NCBI GenBank assembly: GCA_022410635.1
Contig: JAJVDF010000261.1
Location: 848,227 to 912,226, forward strand
Length of the DNA stretch: 64,000 nt
Source of the DNA: Tretioscincus oriximinensis
Taxonomy: Eukaryota > Chordata > Lepidosauria > Squamata > Gymnophthalmidae
Direction: 5' to 3'
The position numbers and the translations under genes are program-made. Each line of letters begins with the position of its first letter. Within the stretch, counting starts at the first letter, position 1. The notes under the pieces are model-generated. The model made no database searches. It had not been told where the DNA came from and saw only the letters and a program-made list of their open reading frames with translations. Shown here piece after piece: positions 1 to 11,687 of this stretch.

Positions 1-185
1 TAAAAGTAAATGTATAACCATTTACCCTGCCTGAATGCAGCCAAAGTCAAGGGAACAGCCATGTAATCCAAGATCCATTCAAGTCTTCCCATAATCAAAA
101 CCCAAAATAAACATAGTAAAGGGGAGCTTCTAAAGCAAAATCTATTTTTACTTTTTTAAAAATATAAACACATAGGTTGCATATA

Positions 186-263
186 TATTGCTCAAAACAA
201 TTAAGGGAACACTTTAACATAACAGTGTATGTTAAAGTGTTCCCTTAATTGTTTTGGGCAGTA
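186..263. mobile_element. Tc1-like element reduced to its two terminal inverted repeats
   Basis: Arms 189-220 and 229-260 are 32 nt each and pair with one mismatch; the loop is 8 nt. TA dinucleotides lie at 186-187 and 262-263, as expected for a Tc1/mariner target site. The arm (tgctcaaaacaattaaggga...) resembles the ends of Tc1-like transposons I know from fish and reptiles. Nothing of the transposase remains, so this is a minimal non-autonomous derivative or an internal deletion. The short frame read across it is a by-product of the palindrome. Confidence 0.8.
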
Positions 264-1747
264 TGTATACAGTCTAACAGTGTTTTCTGTTTTGTTCTGT
301 TCTTTTAAAAAATGCATTTTTCATACCCAGTCTTTGCATCCTCCTTCCCCCACTCCCTTATATCCCATTCTGCTAAAGACTGAACAGGAAATTAACAGCT
401 CACATTACAAAATAGTCCAGCATCTTTCTGGAATGATATTTTTGTGTACCAGGGTGTGTTGCTAACGTATTGTGGAGCATCATCAGAGGAAAAGGTCAAC
501 GCAATGGCTACACTGGACATGGACTAGACTGAGTTACAAATCTGTCAAGCAGCTGAGATAACAAGAACACACGCAGGAGAGTTAAGTGGAGGAGGAAATG
601 GGCGTTCAGTGTGTGCCATAAATTACTGCAGGAGAACAGTCAGGGTGTGCATGGGAGACTGCGGCCACTATTTGCAAAGGTCAGGACACACTACTAAAAT
701 GGAAAGGTACACGTGGGAGACAGCATTAGCCTCTAACCTAATTGGCTTATGGGGAAAACCTGCAATTGACGTGGGAAAGGAAATCATTTTGCCAAATGTT
801 ACAGGTCAGCAATGGAGAAAAGCCCAGGTATGTGGCTGCAGCAGTCACTGCTTAGAAGCTAAATCCTTTGGGATGTGGAAAGGATCNTTTAAATAATAGT
901 TTTAAAATTTTTAGTACTGTGTATGATAAAGCGGAAAACGTATGGGGTGGGGCAGTTGGACTCAGTTCATGCAGCTGTAGACATGAACTTATTGTGCTAT
1001 TACTTTTGATGTAGACATGACAAAACTCAGCATGTGCAAGGAAAATGAAGACAATCGTCCATGTGAAAATGAGCCCCATTCCTTTGCTTTCCCAGCTTTG
1101 CACTCAATGGAAGATGATCAAAGGAACATAAGAAGCAATATTTTCAATCAGAATAAGGATTTTAGGATGTGCACAAATGAAAATCTTGTGTTCAAATCAC
1201 TATCATGCCAGCGTGTTATTTAATTCAACAATCAGTGTTTGATTTTGAATGTGATTGAAAACAAATAAAATATATTCACATTGAAAAAGTCTTTTTCAAA
1301 AGCAAAATTACAGCACATATAAACTGTTTGAATATTTTTTTCATGTTTGAGAGTAAAGGCTGTTTTGAATTTTAAGGCAACTGAATGTTCGGTTTGAACA
1401 TACACACACACAAATATTCAATCAAATGGATAAATGTGATCCAAACTTTGATATCATAATAAGGATTTCTTGGGTCTATCACTCACTCAGTTCACCATAT
1501 GGCCTCTTGAATTTATCCAAGCTCTTAAACTACATATGTCTATTTTATTTGGTTTGCATGGACTACACGGAGTGTGGAGGAATTTTCTTTGGCTGCATAT
1601 AAAATATATAGTCTAGTTAACATATATAACTAACCTCTTTGTATAATAATGTATATAAATAACTTACGGCATTTAACCTGACCTTTGATTGAAAAAAAGC
1701 TCTATCTTCCCTACTTTCAGGCACTGTTTTAATATGTAACTCCATTT
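264..1747. other. no gene seen
   Basis: AT-rich sequence with short frames on both strands and no coding signature, splice-like structure or recognisable repeat that I can support. A short CA-rich tract lies near 1402-1412. Confidence 0.6.
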
Positions 1748-1819
1748 TTAATGTTAATTGCCCTGAGACCTTTGGGTATAGGGTGATATAGAAGTGCAAA
1801 TAAATAAATAAATAAATAA
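1748..1819 (+). repeat. 3' tail of a dispersed repeat with (AAAT)n end
   Basis: The motif gccctgagacctttgggtat followed by (aaat)n recurs, diverged, at 28381-28523, 38066-38190, 46707-46887 (minus), 49600-49748 (minus) and 63885-64000 (minus). It also forms the 3' end of the SINE at 13048-13304. It is the common 3' tail of a SINE or LINE family; only the tail is present here. Confidence 0.6.
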
Positions 1820-2949
1820 CAAGTCTTTCACATAATCATGTTAAAAGTTGACAATCTTATGGCTGCATTATTTGCTACCCACAGCTCTCAGGTGGACATG
1901 CCTGTTAGTGAACCATTTTGTCCACACAAATGCAGTGTGAGGAAACAGTTCCTTTTTGTCTATCCTGTTTTTCCCACTATCTTATACTATTTAAAAGAAA
2001 AATATTATTTTTCTTTGTGCTGCACACCATACATCATACAGCAACAACCTCCACCTTCTTCCCTCCCTCCCCCTTTCTCCTCCTCTCTCTGTGTCTCACT
2101 CGCTCATTCACTTTTTGAACCTCAGAAATCTACATTATGTCATTCATCACAGTAATGGCCTATTGTGTTCCAGATAGGGAGTCCCTGTCCCGGAACAGTG
2201 AAGATACAGATGGGAAAAACGTAAGTGATCACATGTTACTGTAACTACCCTATAGTAAGCCTTACCACCCTATCCCACACCCAAAGGTGGACTCCTATCC
2301 TGTGTGCTCTTATTTCAGAGTGCTAAAACCATCCTACAAAAACAAACAAAAACTCTTTTGTCTCTTGAGTTTGCTCATCCCTTGTGGACAGATGGTAGCC
2401 ACAACACTATTAACAGCAGTAATCTACCACTACTAAACAAAGAGTAGAAAATGACTAGCATCTACCAATGTTCCACTCAATTCCTATACCGAAGCAATTA
2501 CTTGGGGCCACAACCAGGGCTCTCATACCCATGCTCTTGCCTATTATGTGGCCCTATGTGTGCTCCACCTTATTAAAATCTGAGCTCTCCTTCTCATTAG
2601 TGGGATGTAAATAGTTCAAGATAACTTAACAAGTTTGAATCTATTCTGAACCTTGTTCCATAACTGATCTATATAAACTCTTTCTGCACTGGACCTTATT
2701 CCAGCATGTGTCCAGATTTTAGCAGACCATATCCTATTATAGTCTGCATTAGCATGTGGACAACCAATCCTATTCCAGGATGTATGCTGGAACAAATCCC
2801 TGTGTCTTCAAGTCTGGCCTTGTAGTCAGAGTGCAAACTCTTATCTAGAAGCCTTCCAGTCCAATTTTGCACTCCTCTATTAAACCACCTTGGACTCGTT
2901 ACAGTCTTTTGGAACTGTCTCAGACATTCCTACTTCTCAAAGTATCTGT

Positions 2950-3040
2950 TAAGAAGAGAAGAACAGAAGGTAATGTAAGATCCTTTGATTCCCTTCAAGT
3001 TGAAAAAAGTGCAGTATAAAAACCAACTCTTCTTTTACTA
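2950..3040 (+). repeat. possible 3' half of a tRNA-derived SINE
   Basis: The stretch resembles the 3' part of the SINE at 43190-43402 (shared gattcccttcaagttgaaa-type block) and ends in a pyrimidine-rich ttcttttact tail. No tRNA-like head is seen. Diverged and partial. Confidence 0.4.
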
Positions 3041-3441
3041 GCTTGAAACAATCAGCTCTCTAAAGTGACACAGTATTTCCTGAGTCTGTATATCCACTAA
3101 GAAGTCATCATCCTCTGACAGTGCATAATATTTTAATTGGCCTCCTTACACAGTCAATTGCTAACTCCCAAGTGCTTAGAACATAGGAATTTGTGTTGGC
3201 AAGGACTATGAGGCAGAGTATAGTACAAAGGAAGGAATAGACTGGGTAATACTGACTACACTCCATCTGAAGAAGCCAAAGGAAGGAAATGCAGAAATGT
3301 GGAAAGACGAAGGTCAGGAAGATGCACAGATGGTATAATCGAAGCATCGTGTTGATTTTTTTTTTTTGGGGGGGGGGTTGTTGTTCCTTTGCAGGTATTG
3401 CCCCTGTGTTTGCCCCAACTTGTCTCTTTTGATAAAGTAAT

Positions 3442-3580
3442 GTTACATGTGAATGAGAAAGACAAGTGAACATACAAATATGGGAATCATAGCTTATAAT
3501 TTGTTCTTTTATTATATGTGTGTGTGTGTATATGATTCCCATAATTGTATGTTCGCTTGTTTTCCTCATTCATGTATAAC
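3442..3580. repeat. foldback (MITE-like) with TG microsatellite in the loop
   Basis: Arms 3442-3491 and 3531-3580 are about 50 nt each and complementary with few mismatches (gttacatgtgaatgag... against its inverse). The loop contains (TG)n at 3516-3529. Because of the symmetry, short frames on opposite strands start with the same residues (MRKTSEHT), so neither is a gene. No target duplication was recognised. The family is unknown to me. Confidence 0.75.
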
Positions 3581-4021
3581 ACAGGGGTGGCATTTGAATA
3601 TCAGCTTCATCTATGTACTGTCCATTTGCTATCTGGACAGAAAATAATTGGTTTAAGTGGCCATTTCTTCTTTATCCTTAATGGCACAAATGAGAAAATT
3701 GAAATTTTCCACAATGTTGGTGTACTTTTAATCCACCTGCTGCACTCCATCAAACTATAACAACTATCGTAAGTTGTGCTCAGACATCAAGAAAATGCAA
3801 GATCGTTTGGATCCTACAAATTTTCTGGCAGAAACATTTACTAATCTGGACATTTACTCTTTTGATGATGTGGTACTTCCAGGTCTGTTGAAGACGTGAG
3901 AAAAAAATCCAGAAGTGTGTGAGCCAAGAGTTAATATCTCTAGATTATGGCAGACATGCCCTTATGCTTGTCTAGAATTAAGCAGTGATTTTATAATCTG
4001 TCATAGAAGTGAATCTCAACC

Positions 4022-4812
4022 AAACAAGATCTTGCATTTTACCAACTAATGGGAACCAAGCTTTCGTGATAGAGCAGGAAAGGGATCTTGGGGTGTTAGT
4101 GGACAGTTCATGAAGTTATCATCCCAGGGTGCAGCAGTAGCGAAAAAAGCCTCTTTATAAATCTGTGATGAGGCCCCACTTGGAATACTGTGTACAATTC
4201 TGGTCATCATATCTCACAAAGGATATTTTGGAACTAGGGAAGGTGCAGAAAAGGGCAACAAGAATGATTGATGGGCTGGAGCACCTCCCTTATGAAATCC
4301 GACTGCTAAGTCTGGGCCTCTTCAGACTCAAAAGATGGCATTTGAGAGGTGATCTAATTGAAGTGTATAAAATCATGCACAGGATGGACAAGTTGAATAG
4401 AGAAAAATTGTTTTTTCTATCACATAACACTAGGACCAGGCGGCATTTCTTGAAGCTGATGGGCAGAACAGTGAAGAAAGACAAGGGAAAGTATTTTTTT
4501 CACCCAAAGGGTCATTGGCCTTTGGAATTTACTTCCAGAAGAGGTGGTGGTAGCTAGATTTAAGACAGGATTAGACATGTTCATGGAAGCCAAGGGTATA
4601 AACAGCTACTAAGTTGGATGTCTTGATACTCTGAGCTGGAGCAACGGACAATATTCCTGCAATGTCATATGCAGGGCGTCGAGAATAGTTGAAGATTTTG
4701 CCCTCTTCTGTTCCAGACTGCCCAGGAGCAATTGATGGGCCTTTGTGTGAGACAGAATGCTGGACTAGATGCGCTTTGGCCCGATTCAGCACGGTTCCTC
4801 TTATGTTCTTAT
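4022..4812 (+). mobile_element. CR1-like LINE, 5'-truncated copy
   Basis: This is the last part of a CR1/L2-clade non-LTR retrotransposon. It has the C-terminal part of the reverse transcriptase ORF, then a 3' UTR ending in ttcctcttatgttcttat, the same end as the copies at 27538-27958, 42128-42358 and 49170-49391. Truncation at the 5' end is normal for LINE insertion. The early part has lost reading frame (near 4090-4160). Confidence 0.85.
4165..4557 (+). pseudogene. CR1-like reverse transcriptase, C-terminal fragment
   Basis: The frame reads about 130 residues of the region after the catalytic palm of a CR1-type reverse transcriptase. Visible blocks in order are [51 protein letters not shown] and LSHNTRTRR. 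The frame shifts near its end, where related copies continue in another frame with a NLLPE-type block. The endonuclease and the catalytic motifs are absent, so the copy is dead. The product would have copied its own RNA at a nicked target. Confidence 0.85.
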
Positions 4813-6732
4813 GTACAGCAAAATTGAACTGAAACAAAATAACTGCATCGCTAATATAAGATATTTGCTTTCAGGTCCAACTCGATAACAACGTGCTCAC
4901 TATTCATGGGTAATCTTAATGTCTCTTTTACTTTCAAATGCAGCCATGTTAACAATGATCAGCAATCTACAAAACAAAGTAGATAACCATTCTAATATAA
5001 TATATGTTTTTCAGTCATGTTTTAGCCTATCAGTTAGAGAACAGAAAATGGCTGTCAATCCAATTGCTTGCTTTCTTTCCTCTCTTTGACTCGGTCAAAA
5101 ACTAAACCACCACTGAATATGCCAACTTTTCAAGAGGGAAAGGCGGGGGACGGGACGGTGGAATATGTATTTTCATTGCTGACTCACCTTTTCTTTCTCA
5201 CAGCTCAGGGGTTTGGGGGCATGCTCTGTTTACTTTTGAAAAGTTCTTTAAAAATATTATTTTGCCTTTCCCAGACACTCCCAGGTTCAAGGTCAGAGCT
5301 GATGTGGATCTTTGGGACCCATCCTGTTTTGTCATCTAATCACTTAATTGTCCTTCTTTGAGAGCTTACACAATTGACCTTTCGCATGGCAGAGAGCTTT
5401 CCCCCTGGTTCTTTTGCTTGCCTCACAGACATCTTAAGACAAAGTGCGCAACATCCTCTTGTTATTGCATAAAACTTGCCGACAGGGACGGCCAATTTCT
5501 GCAGGTGGGGCAAAGCCTAAAAGTGAAATGTGCAATCTGTACCATGTGTAAGTACTACAAACACCACAGGCTTTGCTTAGGTTTTTGTTTTCCAAAGTTG
5601 ATTGCAAGGCACAGAGTTACCCATCCTGCAATTTGGGCAATAGTTTCAGTAGTGATTTAGAACTAGGGATTAAGCAGAATGATGTCACCACCATCTACTG
5701 TAGTATTTGGAAAGCATAAGAATGCCTTTATCCAAACGCTGCCAAAACCTCCGTCCTAAACTTCAAAAAGTTTAGATGATACATCTTTTTAAAATTCCTA
5801 TGACAATTCCACCCCCCACCCCCCAACCGCATTTTTTCTTCTTCAGGGAATAAAAAACCTGGATTAAGGATTTTGGAAAAACAACTAACAAAAGTGCCTT
5901 TCTTTTTATTCTACAGATTCTTTAAATTGTAAAAAAAGATCAATTTTGGATTGATTTCAGCCTCGAGAGATTCCGTGGCCTCAGGCCTGAATTAAAGTCT
6001 GTAATTCATGTGATTTAAATGCAAACGTTTGCTATTCATAGTTTTTGCCTTCATTGCAAACATTAGTATTGTATCTACAGTAGGCTGACCAGATGACCCC
6101 TTTTTNNGGGGGGGGGCTGAAAACCCAGTTTTGGGGTGCCTCCCAGTTTTTTCTGAGGAAAATATTTTCGAAAAAAGTTTTTTTCACATTTTCCATCAGA
6201 GATTGGTTGCTAGGAACCATTCCCAAATGGTAGAAGGGAGAATCACTTCCTGCTTTTGCCCTCTTGCTGGCTGCATCCTTCATTGTGATTGGATGAAAAG
6301 ATATCATGTGGAATGTACAACACAGGAATGGTAGAATACGGTCTCCAGATTTCCTACTGGCAGGGCCATATTTAGGCAAAATATAGATACCAGTAGTACT
6401 AAGAAGATTTTAATATTTTTAATTGCTTTAATTATTATAAAACCTAAAGTAGCTGTGGGAAGAGAGGGAGTAAAATAAATAAATTAAATAAAGAAATGAG
6501 TTAGTAAGTAAGTAAGTAAATTACAGCCCATGGGCAAAATACAGCCTAAATCCAGCCCTGCCTACAGAAATGGTTTCAAAAATTATTACGAATGGTTTAA
6601 ACACAGTCCACACAGAAGTTTATGATACGTTTGGGAATTTTTTTGAAAGATTGGGGAATATTAAGGCAATTAGTTAAATACTCTAATACAAATTCAGCTT
6701 ATCTAGTTTCCTTAAGATATATATTAACATAA
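4813..6732. other. no gene seen
   Basis: Unannotated sequence with only short frames. A block around 6080-6350 has a G/C homopolymer with two unresolved bases (6106-6107), and an (AAGT)n microsatellite lies at 6501-6520. I could not assign either to a family. Confidence 0.55.
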
Positions 6733-7887
6733 TAGTGAATGAACAGTTCTGAGTGGAAAGAGGTAAGAAATGGAGTTCCCCAGGGGTCCGTACTGGGACC
6801 TCTGTTTTACAATATATTCATAAACGATCTGGATTCTGAGGTAAATAGTGAGATAGCTAAGTTCACTGATGACACTAAATTGTTCTGGATAGTGAAAACT
6901 GAAAGTGATTATAAGGAGCTCCAGAGTGATCTATTGAAATTGAGTAAGTGGGGAACAAAGTGGCAAATACACTTCAATTTAGGCGAAGTGCAAAGTCATG
7001 CACATTGGGGGGGGGGGGAAACCCAATTTCTCCCAAAGACAGCTGGGAGAGACAGAGCAGTTTCTGTGACAGATCAAGAAAAGGATCTTGGTGTGTTGGT
7101 GGAAAGTTTGTTGAAGGTGTCATGCCAGTGTGCAACAGCAGCAAGCAAATTCAATTTTAGGGATAATTAGGAAAGGAATCGAAAACAAGTCAGCAAATGT
7201 GTTTTGCCTCTTTATAAATCCGTGGTGAGGCCACATTTCAAATACTGTGTACAATTCTAATCACCACATCTCAAGAGGGATATTGTGGAAGAACTAGAGA
7301 AGGTGCAGAAAAGGGCAACAAGAATGATCAAGGTGCTGGATCACCTCCCTTATGAATTCCGGCTGCAATGTCTGAGCCTCTTCAGCCTTGAAAGACAGAA
7401 TTTGAGAGGTGATCTAATTGAAGTGTATAAAATCATGCACAGGATGGATAAGGTGAATAGAGAAAATATATTTTCTCTATCACACAACATTAGGAATAGG
7501 GGGCATTCCTTGAAACTAATGGGCAGAAGTAAATATGCATGACCAAAGAAAATATTTCTTTCTCCCAGAGGGTCATCAGCTTTGGAATTTACTTCCTGAA
7601 GAGGTGGTGGCAGCCAGCAGCCTGGATTTCTTTAAGACAGGATTAGACAAGTTAATGGACACCAAAGGTATAAACAGCTACTAAGATGGATGTCTTGATA
7701 CTGCCTCCAAGATGGAGCAAAATGGAGCAAGAGACAAGAGCAAGATGGGCATTAAGAACAGGTAAAGGTTTTGCCTTCTTCTGTTTCAGACTGCACAGGT
7801 GCAATTGCTGGGCCACTGCGTGAGACAGAATGCTGGAACAGATGGGCCCCAGTCCAATTCAGCAGAGCTCCTCTTAACATTATGTCC
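6733..7887 (+). mobile_element. CR1-like LINE, longer 5'-truncated copy
   Basis: The copy starts within the reverse transcriptase palm and runs to the 3' end (agctcctcttaacattatg). Its order matches the minus-strand copy at 31037-32240. It holds two broken reading frames separated by a shift at about 7160-7285 and a run of G at 7007-7018 that breaks frame again. Confidence 0.85.
6739..7542 (+). pseudogene. CR1-like reverse transcriptase fragment, frameshifted
   Basis: The first frame (6739-7170) carries GVPQGSVLGPLFYNIFINDLD and then AKFTDDTKLF, the catalytic block that normally reads FADD in this family; here Ala is replaced by Thr. It continues with EKDLGVLVESL. The second frame (7285-7542) has [39 protein letters not shown] and SLSHNIRNRGHSLKLMG. 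The N-terminal endonuclease is absent. Frameshifts and stops rule out activity. Confidence 0.85.
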
Positions 7888-8107
7888 TTTTAATTATTTG
7901 TTCCCCTTGTTATGGTTTTTATACAAATCGATTGAAAAAAATGGATCTATAAAAATACAAGATGATTTCTGCCTATATTTTAGTTTGAAAATTACTTTAT
8001 AAAGTTGCAATTATAATATAAAGCTATTTGCCTCCTTCAAGGAGGAATTACAGGTAATTAGGTATACTGGATTTTTCTTCAGCTATGTTCTTAATTGAAG
8101 CCAGAAA

Positions 8108-9072
8108 AGAATTCATCTTCCTCTCTGTCTCTTTTTAATGATTTATTTCTTTTCATAAGTGTGGCGGCCCCTACCTGAGGGCCCTACTATTCGATGACCC
8201 TCACAGTCAGGGGTGCCACTATCCCCCCTGTTGCCCAAGCCAGCACCCACGACTGCTTGCAGCAACAGTACTATCCTCAGGCCTACACAAGGCCTCAGTG
8301 TTTACCTCAGGATGAGGGCTTTCTTCACAGCCCCCACCAGTAGCGTGCTTAATTTTGTGGTTACAGAAATAAAGAAAGAGAGAGATGTTTGAAATGAAAC
8401 AAATAACAAGTTTATTATTTACAAACAAGGAATAGAAGAAAGATTAGAATAATAAAGCTTCAGCTTTTATCAAGTAAGCCTGACTCAACCACACACACAC
8501 CAAGCAAGTGCAACATTAGTTTCCAGATACTTAAAGAGACAGGCCCTGTGTCACTTTATTTGTTCCAGCCCCAAGTCAAGCCTCAGCTTTGACTCTTTCA
8601 GGCCACCATACACTCCCACCCCCTCCCTCTGAGGCAGATCAGAAGCGGACCCCTCTGTTGACTTGCTACACCATAAGTCTCTCAGACAGAAAGGCCTCTA
8701 GCCCTGGTCAGCTTCCCTTTTAACCACTCACCAGCTGGCTACTCGAGGCCCCATTGGCTGACTCCTCCAGCCATGCCCCCTCCCAAACAGGGACTCAGGA
8801 AGCCACGCCCCTGCCCAGGCCTGCTCTTCCCCCCTCCCACTGGGATATTTGGTAAGTAAATAAAAGAAACACAAACCTCTAAAATGGAGGACGCCACAAC
8901 TAGCATATACATAAGCACAACAGACATATGTAGACATACACAAGAGTGGAAAAAGAAAATTAAAAAAATCAACAACATAAACGTAATATAACAAAAGAAT
9001 ATTATTGCCACATTCTTCCCCATCCCCGCCACCCAGATAAATCTATAGTTAGAGAGAATTCATCTTCCTCTC
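8108..9072. repeat. 18-bp direct repeats flanking the LTR-like block
   Basis: The 18-mer agaattcatcttcctctc occurs at 8108-8125 and again at 9055-9072, identically. The two copies bracket the LTR-like block at 8160-9035 at distances of 34 and 19 bp. That is too long and too far out for a normal LTR target duplication, so the cause is unclear. Confidence 0.7.
8160..9035 (-). mobile_element. solo LTR-like block of an endogenous retroelement
   Basis: On the minus strand the block starts TGGGTGGCGGGG and ends GGGGCCGCCACA, that is TG...CA with short inverted ends, as in LTRs. Also on the minus strand it shows a CCAAT-like agccaatgggg, a TATA-like gttaaaaggg about 30 bp downstream and several aataaa polyadenylation signals further on, the U3-R-U5 order. 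No gag, pol or env coding is present, so it would be a solo LTR left by recombination. A clean target duplication is not seen; ATAA occurs at 8155-8158 and 9037-9040, each one base outside the proposed ends. Confidence 0.55.
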
Positions 9073-9294
9073 AGCAGTTTACATATCATGTACTGCCTCC
9101 CTACTCTTCCTGCTATATGTGTACCAGGGCACTCAGAGACTGGAAAAAGGAAATGAGAACCTTGTATTCTATCAAAGTTGCATCCAGACTGTTATTTTTG
9201 TAGCAAAATTTCTATTTATAACACAAAAAAGACTTAATTTCATTTCTGCCAGTTTACACATATGAAGAGCTCTCCTATTGATACCACAAAACCC

Positions 9295-9545
9295 TCTGTA
9301 TTCCCTTGCTTGTACTTCGATGATCCATATTCCTGTTCTGATTGTCGTGCCGTATTATGATTCAGTGTCCCGTAAAATAGCACTTATATCATGCTTGTTC
9401 CGAAATATTCAAAAATCGAATTGCCGCTTAAATATATATCGATCATTATATTCTAATCAATACAAACGAATTGATTATCGAAATTTCAGCAGGCAGAAAG
9501 TTCTACACTACTAGCGCTAGTGCGAGGAAAGTTAATCTCAGTTCT
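9295..9545. other. AT-rich but CpG-dense patch of unknown origin
   Basis: I count about 13 CpG dinucleotides in 250 bp at roughly 37% GC, for example tcgtgccg, aatcgaattgccgc, tatcgatc and agcgctagtgcgagg. The surrounding DNA is strongly CpG-depleted. A short open frame of about 78 codons covers 9278-9514 but resembles nothing I know. The patch could be a young insertion, an unmethylated region or foreign DNA. Confidence 0.5.
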
Positions 9546-9691
9546 CAGCCCGATGTTGTAAGCAAAACTTAAATAGAAAGGAACAGGAAGTAGGANGTGT
9601 GGAAGTTTCTTCTTCGAATGGTAGTGTAGTCAGGGGTTGTGATAGTTATTTTTTTAGTGCCCCTTATTTTTGTGAAATGTCACTTATTTTT

Positions 9692-10005
9692 AAGAAGAAG
9701 AAGAAGAAGAACTGGGTTCGTTTACCCTGCTTTTTCTCACCTTTCAAAGGGACTCAAAGCGGCTTACAAGGGTATTTTGCCCGAAGGCTCACATTCTATC
9801 TTCCCCACCAGGCTATGGTGGTTCCCATGTATCTACTTGCATTCAGTTGCAATCTCTTGCAATTCTTGCTTTCGAATAGCTGGGTTGGCTAGAGCTACAG
9901 GCTAGTGAAAGGTGCTCACACCTCCCCACGTCCCACACAGGGCTTCGAAACCCCATCTCCCAGGCGAGAGACGAATTCCTAAGCGACTGAGTTATCCGTG
10001 CCGAG
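9692..10005 (-). mobile_element. tRNA-derived SINE, family A, copy 1
   Basis: Read on the minus strand, it has a tRNA-like head (cggcacggataactcagtcg), a body with ctcaaagcggcttacaaggg in inverse, and a (CTT)n tail that appears here as (AAG)n at 9692-9709. Imperfect flanking repeats tgtcacttattt and tgtcccttattt suggest a target duplication of about 12 bp. Same family as 34230-34484, 53064-53365, 55937-56226 and 61574-61873. Confidence 0.8.
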
Positions 10006-11687
10006 TGTGTCCCTTATTTCACTTATCAAAACGCAGTATTCATCCATTGTTCATCATCCTTGACTTTTCCATGTNAATGCACTACAATTAAGCTGATGAT
10101 CAACGTCTTGTAGCCTCCATTCTCACTTAAAATAAAAGAAAGTCTTATGAAACTTTCTGTGTGGTCCAGGCAGGGTCATAATAGTGCCTTGGTAGTCTCC
10201 TAGAACACACATAGTTTTCAGAGTTCTTTAAAAATCTGTGATGAAAAAGTATTAGCAATGGGTCATTTGTGTGTGGATGCAGTGCTATAGTGATGTATCA
10301 TAACTCCCCAAATGCCTGTTCTGGATGCAGCCTGAGTGGGCAACTGACTCAGCTCATAATAATCTAAAGAAACAGGATCTTATCAGAGCTGATCAAAATG
10401 AGGAAGTTATTTTCTTATCTTTTTCTATAATTTTTTTCTATGTTTTGGTCTGTTCTTCAAATGAAACAAAGAACTACCACTCTGCATTCTGCAAACAGCA
10501 CATTTTAAAGCTGCAACCTCAAACTTTCATTATAATGCTTTTTTCACAACTCTCTGACTGATCTTTCTTTTTCTTTTTTTTTTACATTTAAGTAAAATTC
10601 TCCAGGTGCATGAGAAAAGACATTGTGCAATGAACTTTGTCTTGGGTCCTGTTCTTTTCTGGGAGTCATTTTAAAAAGGAGAGGAGGAATAAGAGTACAA
10701 TTATTTTTCACCTTTATTCCTTTATTGTTATTGCATAACAAATTAACCTTTTTCCCATTTGAACAAGGGCAGCTCACTTATTATGGGCCACTTGGGGTCT
10801 ATAGTCACTTTTTGCTTCCTTTTCTTAGCAAGCAGAGGAAAGAGAATACATGACTTATCCTAGGAGGAGAACATGGCCTCGTGTTCTTAATAGTTTAGTC
10901 AATTTGTCACAGGAAAAGCTCCTGTGAGAACCTCTTTTATTCCTAATGAAGTCCCCAGTGACAGCAATCATTCTGAAAGAAAATCCATGCTAAAAAATAA
11001 ACTAACATTTCTTGCTACAATCCTGAACATTAGGAAATCTATTTCACATGTACCACATCTGTGAACTTCACCTAAATATTTCCTCAGTTTTGTTCCTCTG
11101 ATCCTGGCAAGAATTTTAAAGGGGGAAATAAAAGACGTCGTGCTTTGTGTGAAAAGGGTTCTAGTGAACTCTCTGGAGGCAAAGGGAAAAACTGTTCCCT
11201 TTCGCTTCTAGGCTCATGTCCACATGCAGTTGGAACTCAGAAATTAGTGTCCACTGCTGCAGCTGGGGAAGAGAACAACTGTATTTTGCTCTGGGTGTAT
11301 GTTTAAATAAACACATTTCCTGCTTTCAAGACAAAAGCACTGGGGGTCCATCATTGTGCANATTTTAGCACTAGTGGTTTGATACATATATTTGTGCAAA
11401 AACATTTTTTTAAACTTTCAGATTTGACTAGACTTGATTTTGCTATCAGGTGTGAAACAAATGTTTTTAAAAAGTATCAATAGCCCTTACTAGTATGAAT
11501 CAGTTAAATTTGTACCTCAGTCAGATATTTTAATTTAGTTCAAAAATATGAATAATTCTAGGACATTTCTCAGGGAAAAGGTCCACAAATCATGTATGAT
11601 TTGACTGTTGGGTACAGAAGAACATTGCTGCCATTCATAGATTTCATCATTTTTCACTATTGCTAACAAAGTGGTCCCCATCTGAGG
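10006..11687. other. no gene seen
   Basis: Ordinary AT-rich sequence without a supported gene or repeat. Short frames at 10544-10853 overlap on opposite strands and have no recognisable content. Confidence 0.55.

Noticed and set aside
3108..3647. Opposite-strand frames that start with the same residues
   Set aside because: They arise from the two arms of the foldback at 3442-3580.
8728..9032. Hydrophobic frames of 88 and 97 codons on the minus strand
   Set aside because: They lie wholly in the LTR-like block and overlap each other in two frames; no signal peptide with a following domain can be argued.
9692..9905. Frames of 88-97 codons shared in sequence with those at about 34242-34534 and 61407-61782
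   Set aside because: They are translations of the same SINE family, not a protein family.
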